The notes beneath the pieces were generated by a model. It searched no databases. It was not told the origin of the DNA and was given only the letters and a program-made list of their open reading frames with translations. The position numbers and the translations under genes are program-made. From contig JAEZGN010000023.1 of assembly GCA_023437305.1 (NCBI GenBank), positions 186,001 to 250,000 of the forward strand: a stretch of DNA of 64,000 nt. Direction: 5' to 3'. Source of the DNA: Bacteroidota bacterium (GTDB lineage: Bacteria > Bacteroidota > Bacteroidia > Bacteroidales > Dysgonomonadaceae). Of this stretch, positions 60,849 through 64,000 are shown one piece after another (within the stretch, counting starts at the first letter, position 1; every line of letters starts with the position of its first letter).

Positions 60849-63341
60849 TTAGCCAAATGAATTTAACTTCTGTTCTAAGCTGTATTCGTCAGCAATAAGT
60901 ACATCACGAGCTTTGCTGCCTTGTGTTGGCCCTACAATGCCTGCTGCTTCCAATTGATCCATCAGGCGGCCTGCTCGGTTGTACCCGATAGAGAACTTGC
61001 GCTGTATTAGCGATGTAGATCCTTGCTGGTGAACTACGAGAAGACGTGCAGCTTCTTCAAATAGTGGATCTCGATCGTTGAGGTCGATACTACCTACTTT
61101 GTCTTCGCCCATTTCGCCTATATATTCAGGTAGTTCGAATGCGCTCGAATAGCCTTGTTGGTTTCCGATATATTGAGCTATGCCCTCTACCTCAGGAGTG
61201 TCAACGAAGGCGCATTGGATACGTACAAGGTCGCTACCCTGTGAAAAGAGCATATCTCCACGTCCGATCAATTGATTTGCACCCGACATATCAAGTATCG
61301 TGCGGGAGTCGATCTGCGAAGTGACACGAAAAGCCATACGGGCAGGGAAGTTCGCCTTTATAGTTCCTGTAATGATATTTGTTGTCGGACGCTGTGTTGC
61401 TATCACCATGTGCATACCCACAGCACGAGCTTTTTGGGCAATACGGGCAATAGGCATTTCTATCTCTTTTCCGGCAGTCATTATCAGGTCGCCAAACTCG
61501 TCGATGATAATAACCAGATAGGGGAGAAAGCGGTGTCCTTTCAATGGGTTTAGTCGGCGTTTACGGAATTTCTCATTGTATTCTTTTATATTACGCACTC
61601 CCGCATTCATCAGCAGCTCATAACGATCATCCATCTCTTTCGTTAGAGAGTTTAGCGTCTGAGTCACTTTGGTAACATCGGTGATAATTGCTTTTTCTGC
61701 GTCTGGAAGTTTTGCCAGATAGTGTTTCTCTATTCTTGAATAAATATTGAACTCTACCATCTTTGGGTCAACCAGCACCATCTTCATCTCGGCCGGATGC
61801 TTTTTGTATAGTAACGAAGTTATTATCGCATTTAATCCTACTGATTTTCCTTGTCCCGTTGCTCCTGCTACCAGTAAGTGAGGCATCTTGCATAGGTCGA
61901 ACATGAAAATCTCATTCGTGATTGTCTTCCCTAAAGCAACGGGGAGATCGAAAGCGCATTCCTGAAATTTACGAGATGCAATTACAGACTGCATGGATAC
62001 TATCTGAGGGTCTTTGTTCGGAACCTCAATCCCTATCGTACCTTTACCCGGCATAGGGGCAATAATACGTATACCTAGAGCCGAGAGGCTAAGGGCTATG
62101 TCGTCTTCGAGATTGCGAATCTTAGAAATACGCACACCTGCTTTTGGTACTATTTCGTATAAGGTGATTGTAGGTCCAACGGTTGCTTTGATGGATGTGA
62201 TTTCGATGCCATAATTTTGTAGAGTGGTGATGATTTTACTCTTGTTGGCATTCTGTTCTTCCATATCTACACCTTTGCCTGTCATGTCATATATTTTCAG
62301 CAATTCTGTAGATGGAAAATGGAAATTGGATAGATCTTTGGTTGGATCGTATTCTTCCATCTCTTCGCCTTCGGGTAAGAAGTCCGGAATATTTTCCGTA
62401 TTCGTAACAGGTTGAGGATTTACCGGAGGAGTAAATGTATTTTGTGTAGGAGTAAATTCTTCATCCTCAGGAATAACAATCTCGAAGTCGTTGTCGATCT
62501 TCATCGATGTTGCCGGCTTGTCCTTTGTTTTCTTATCCTTTGCGGTAGCTGTAGGCAATATGAAGTCATCTCCCAATTCCTCTGCTTCGGGCGATTGATC
62601 ATCCTCTTTTTTCTTTCTCCTTAGAAAGCTAAACCAGCTTTTCTTTTCTTCAGCCGGAAGCTCTTCTTCATATACCTCTTCTTCCTCTTCAATTATATCT
62701 TCTTCCTCCTGATTAGAGTTTTTTAGTGGGTTCTTAAATAGACCACGGAAGAATTCCATAGAAGCTTTCTTTGTAATGATAAGGAATATAATGAGTAGAA
62801 GAATGATAATCATAATAACGCCCGGTATACCCAATGCGGCTTCCAGTATTCTTTCTACCTCCATTCCGTGAGCACCACCCCAAAGGATGTTGCTTCCGTC
62901 GTTTATCAGTCTCGAAATAAAAGCACATGTAATAGAACCCCACACAAGGGCATAAGCCATAAGCAGGAATGAACGGATAGCCGAAATGTTGACGACACGC
63001 ATCAGCTTCAAGCCCATCAGTATAAGATATACAGGGATAAGCAAGGAGAACACTCCAAACCAATTGTTTATAAGTTTTTCTGCAACGAATGCACCTACAA
63101 CACCTGTCCAGTTGCTTATTTCCTGTTTGTGAGAAATAAGATCAAGAAAAAATTTATTTGTTACCTTGCTTTGGTCGGCAGCACCTGTAAAGAAAAATGA
63201 TATTTCTCCCAGTAGTATGTATGCGCCAAAAAATGAGAGACAGACTCCCAATAAGAATTTTGTGCGCTCTTTTTTTATGAATTCGATGAAAGAGGTTCTT
63301 TTATCTTGAGTTTTCTTTTTCCTGACTGTTTTTTTTGCCAT
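60849..63341 (-). CDS. ftsK: DNA translocase FtsK
   Basis: 830 aa. Four membrane helices within about 28-190, an acidic linker (about 210-335), then the RecA-like motor: Walker A GATGQGKS at 493-500 and Walker B LVIIIDEFGDL. The C-terminal gamma winged-helix (SLIQRKFSIGYNRAGRLMDQ) reads KOPS-type DNA sites. Acts in chromosome segregation at division. Confidence 0.96.
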   Translation of the reverse strand: MAKKTVRKKKTQDKRTSFIEFIKKERTKFLLGVCLSFFGAYILLGEISFFFTGAADQSKVTNKFFLDLISHKQEISNWTGVVGAFVAEKLINNWFGVFSLLIPVYLILMGLKLMRVVNISAIRSFLLMAYALVWGSITCAFISRLINDGSNILWGGAHGMEVERILEAALGIPGVIMIIILLLIIFLIITKKASMEFFRGLFKNPLKNSNQEEEDIIEEEEEVYEEELPAEEKKSWFSFLRRKKKEDDQSPEAEELGDDFILPTATAKDKKTKDKPATSMKIDNDFEIVIPEDEEFTPTQNTFTPPVNPQPVTNTENIPDFLPEGEEMEEYDPTKDLSNFHFPSTELLKIYDMTGKGVDMEEQNANKSKIITTLQNYGIEITSIKATVGPTITLYEIVPKAGVRISKIRNLEDDIALSLSALGIRIIAPMPGKGTIGIEVPNKDPQIVSMQSVIASRKFQECAFDLPVALGKTITNEIFMFDLCKMPHLLVAGATGQGKSVGLNAIITSLLYKKHPAEMKMVLVDPKMVEFNIYSRIEKHYLAKLPDAEKAIITDVTKVTQTLNSLTKEMDDRYELLMNAGVRNIKEYNEKFRKRRLNPLKGHRFLPYLVIIIDEFGDLIMTAGKEIEMPIARIAQKARAVGMHMVIATQRPTTNIITGTIKANFPARMAFRVTSQIDSRTILDMSGANQLIGRGDMLFSQGSDLVRIQCAFVDTPEVEGIAQYIGNQQGYSSAFELPEYIGEMGEDKVGSIDLNDRDPLFEEAARLLVVHQQGSTSLIQRKFSIGYNRAGRLMDQLEAAGIVGPTQGSKARDVLIADEYSLEQKLNSFG

Positions 63342-63394
63342 ATAGTGAAGCGGTAAAGCTTTTTATTTTTCTTTTAAGTAGGTTATATTCGATA

Positions 63395-63402
63395 CAAAGA
63401 TA
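63395..63402 (-). promoter_or_regulatory. -7 box for ftsK
   Basis: TATCTTTG on the minus strand, 53 bases before the ATG at 63341. Confidence 0.6.
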
Positions 63403-63555
63403 ACTCTTTTTCAGAAAGATTATCCTTGCTCTTTCTTCTTTTATAAAGATATAAAAAGATACTAAAATAAAAAGATTTATAAAAAATAGAAATATAATTA
63501 AACCTTTTAATGTTTTGCCAGTCACAGAAATCAGTCAAAAATAATTGAAAGGAAA

Positions 63556-64000
63556 ATGAAAAGGAATATCCCCATACTTTTATTTCTATGTGCATTTTTA
63601 GGATTGAGTGCACAATCGCAGACCACAGCGATAACAGGAACCGTATTCGACAATGAAATGAAAGAGCCTATAGAAATGGCCAGTATAAGAATCCTAAATG
63701 CTAAAGATAGTACGTATGTAACCGGTACTGTGACGGACGAGAATGGGAAATTCAGCGTAGGAGTCAGACAAGGGCGCTATATTGCTCAAATATCATTTAT
63801 CGGATATACGGATCAGTACTTCAAAGCAAATGCCCAAAAATCTGTCTCCCTTGGAGATATATACATGAAGGAGGATGCTATTATGCTTGGGGAGGCTATA
63901 GTGGAAGCGAAGGCTATAGAGGTACAAGTGAAAGGTGATACCATAGAATACAATGCCGACTCGTATAAAGCCCAGCAAAGCGATGTGGTAGAAGACATGA
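63556..64000 (+). CDS. TonB-receptor-like outer-membrane protein, N-terminal part (cut by window end)
   Basis: Open frame from ATG at 63556 running off the right edge (148 codons seen). Signal peptide (ends LSAQS), then a CarboxypepD-regulatory-like beta domain: ITGTVFDNEMKEPIEMASIR, then VTDENGKFSVGVRQGRYIAQ. Its end (VQVKGDTIEYNADSYKAQQS) is the start of the plug-like region seen in Bacteroidetes outer-membrane beta-barrel proteins. A ribosome-binding AAAGGAAA lies upstream. Confidence 0.85.
   Translation, partial: MKRNIPILLFLCAFLGLSAQSQTTAITGTVFDNEMKEPIEMASIRILNAKDSTYVTGTVTDENGKFSVGVRQGRYIAQISFIGYTDQYFKANAQKSVSLGDIYMKEDAIMLGEAIVEAKAIEVQVKGDTIEYNADSYKAQQSDVVEDM

Noticed and set aside
1..64000. 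CRISPR arrays, tRNA, rRNA, tmRNA or SRP RNA genes
   Set aside because: No regularly spaced repeats and no cloverleaf or conserved RNA sequence were recognised by eye; a covariance-model scan would be decisive.

Overview
The window reads as a contiguous piece of chromosome from a member of the Bacteroidales, most likely Dysgonomonas or a close relative. The genus is inferred from gene content and style, not proven. Evidence: low G+C; many promoters of the Bacteroidetes type (-7 box TAnnTTTG, sometimes with an upstream TTTG); few strong Shine-Dalgarno sites; a str/S10/spc/alpha ribosomal cluster without tuf; SusC/TonB-type and PorT-type outer-membrane proteins; and families typical of the phylum (DUF5063, DUF1080, LuxR proteins with an HTxITHRxNI helix). 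I see no tRNA, rRNA, CRISPR array, prophage, transposase or integrase.

Layout. 1-8.5 kb: end of an outer-membrane barrel gene, purC, an orphan zeta-toxin-like kinase, menG/ubiE, an HD hydrolase, a zinc-ribbon membrane protein, a DUF1080 lipoprotein, a FabK/nitronate-monooxygenase-like flavoprotein and an MltF-like lytic transglycosylase. 8.5-13.3 kb: folP, an AT-rich cluster of four small secreted proteins or lipoproteins that includes a tandem duplication, a metallo-beta-lactamase-fold hydrolase and yjdM. 13.6-17 kb: DUF5063 protein plus DEDD exonuclease, then cbpA-cbpM-class A beta-lactamase. 17-24.8 kb: GH32 fructanase behind the c-di-AMP synthase cdaA, two GNAT-fold proteins, an atypical LuxR regulator paired with a hemerythrin protein, an O-antigen flippase and a lipoprotein. 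25-26.7 kb: FadL-type porin with a strong terminator.

26.9-45.2 kb is the core translation block: rpsL-rpsG-fusA, a hairpin, then rpsJ through rplQ with secY, map, infA and rpoA. It includes the short genes rpmD (58 aa) and rpmJ (38 aa). It ends at a clear terminator.

45.4-64 kb holds housekeeping and envelope genes: pbpC with a GNAT and a C_GCAxxG_C_C protein, a UPF0104-type membrane protein, DUF2147, glycerate kinase, an esterase, a second LuxR regulator, a low-molecular-weight phosphatase, a hydroxyacid dehydrogenase, a small HAD phosphatase, tatA, an outer-membrane barrel, DUF5131, ffh, then trxB, lolA and ftsK on the minus strand, and the start of a large outer-membrane protein cut by the window edge.

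Most of the window is conventional. I found no complete new multi-gene system. The parts most worth a second look are the duplicated secreted family with duplicated upstream DNA (9.9-11.2 kb), the dispersed GTGACA inverted-repeat elements (5.7 and 56.7 kb), the orphan zeta-like kinase between purC and ubiE, the degenerate-receiver LuxR/hemerythrin pair, and a class A beta-lactamase coupled to a CbpA/CbpM chaperone pair.
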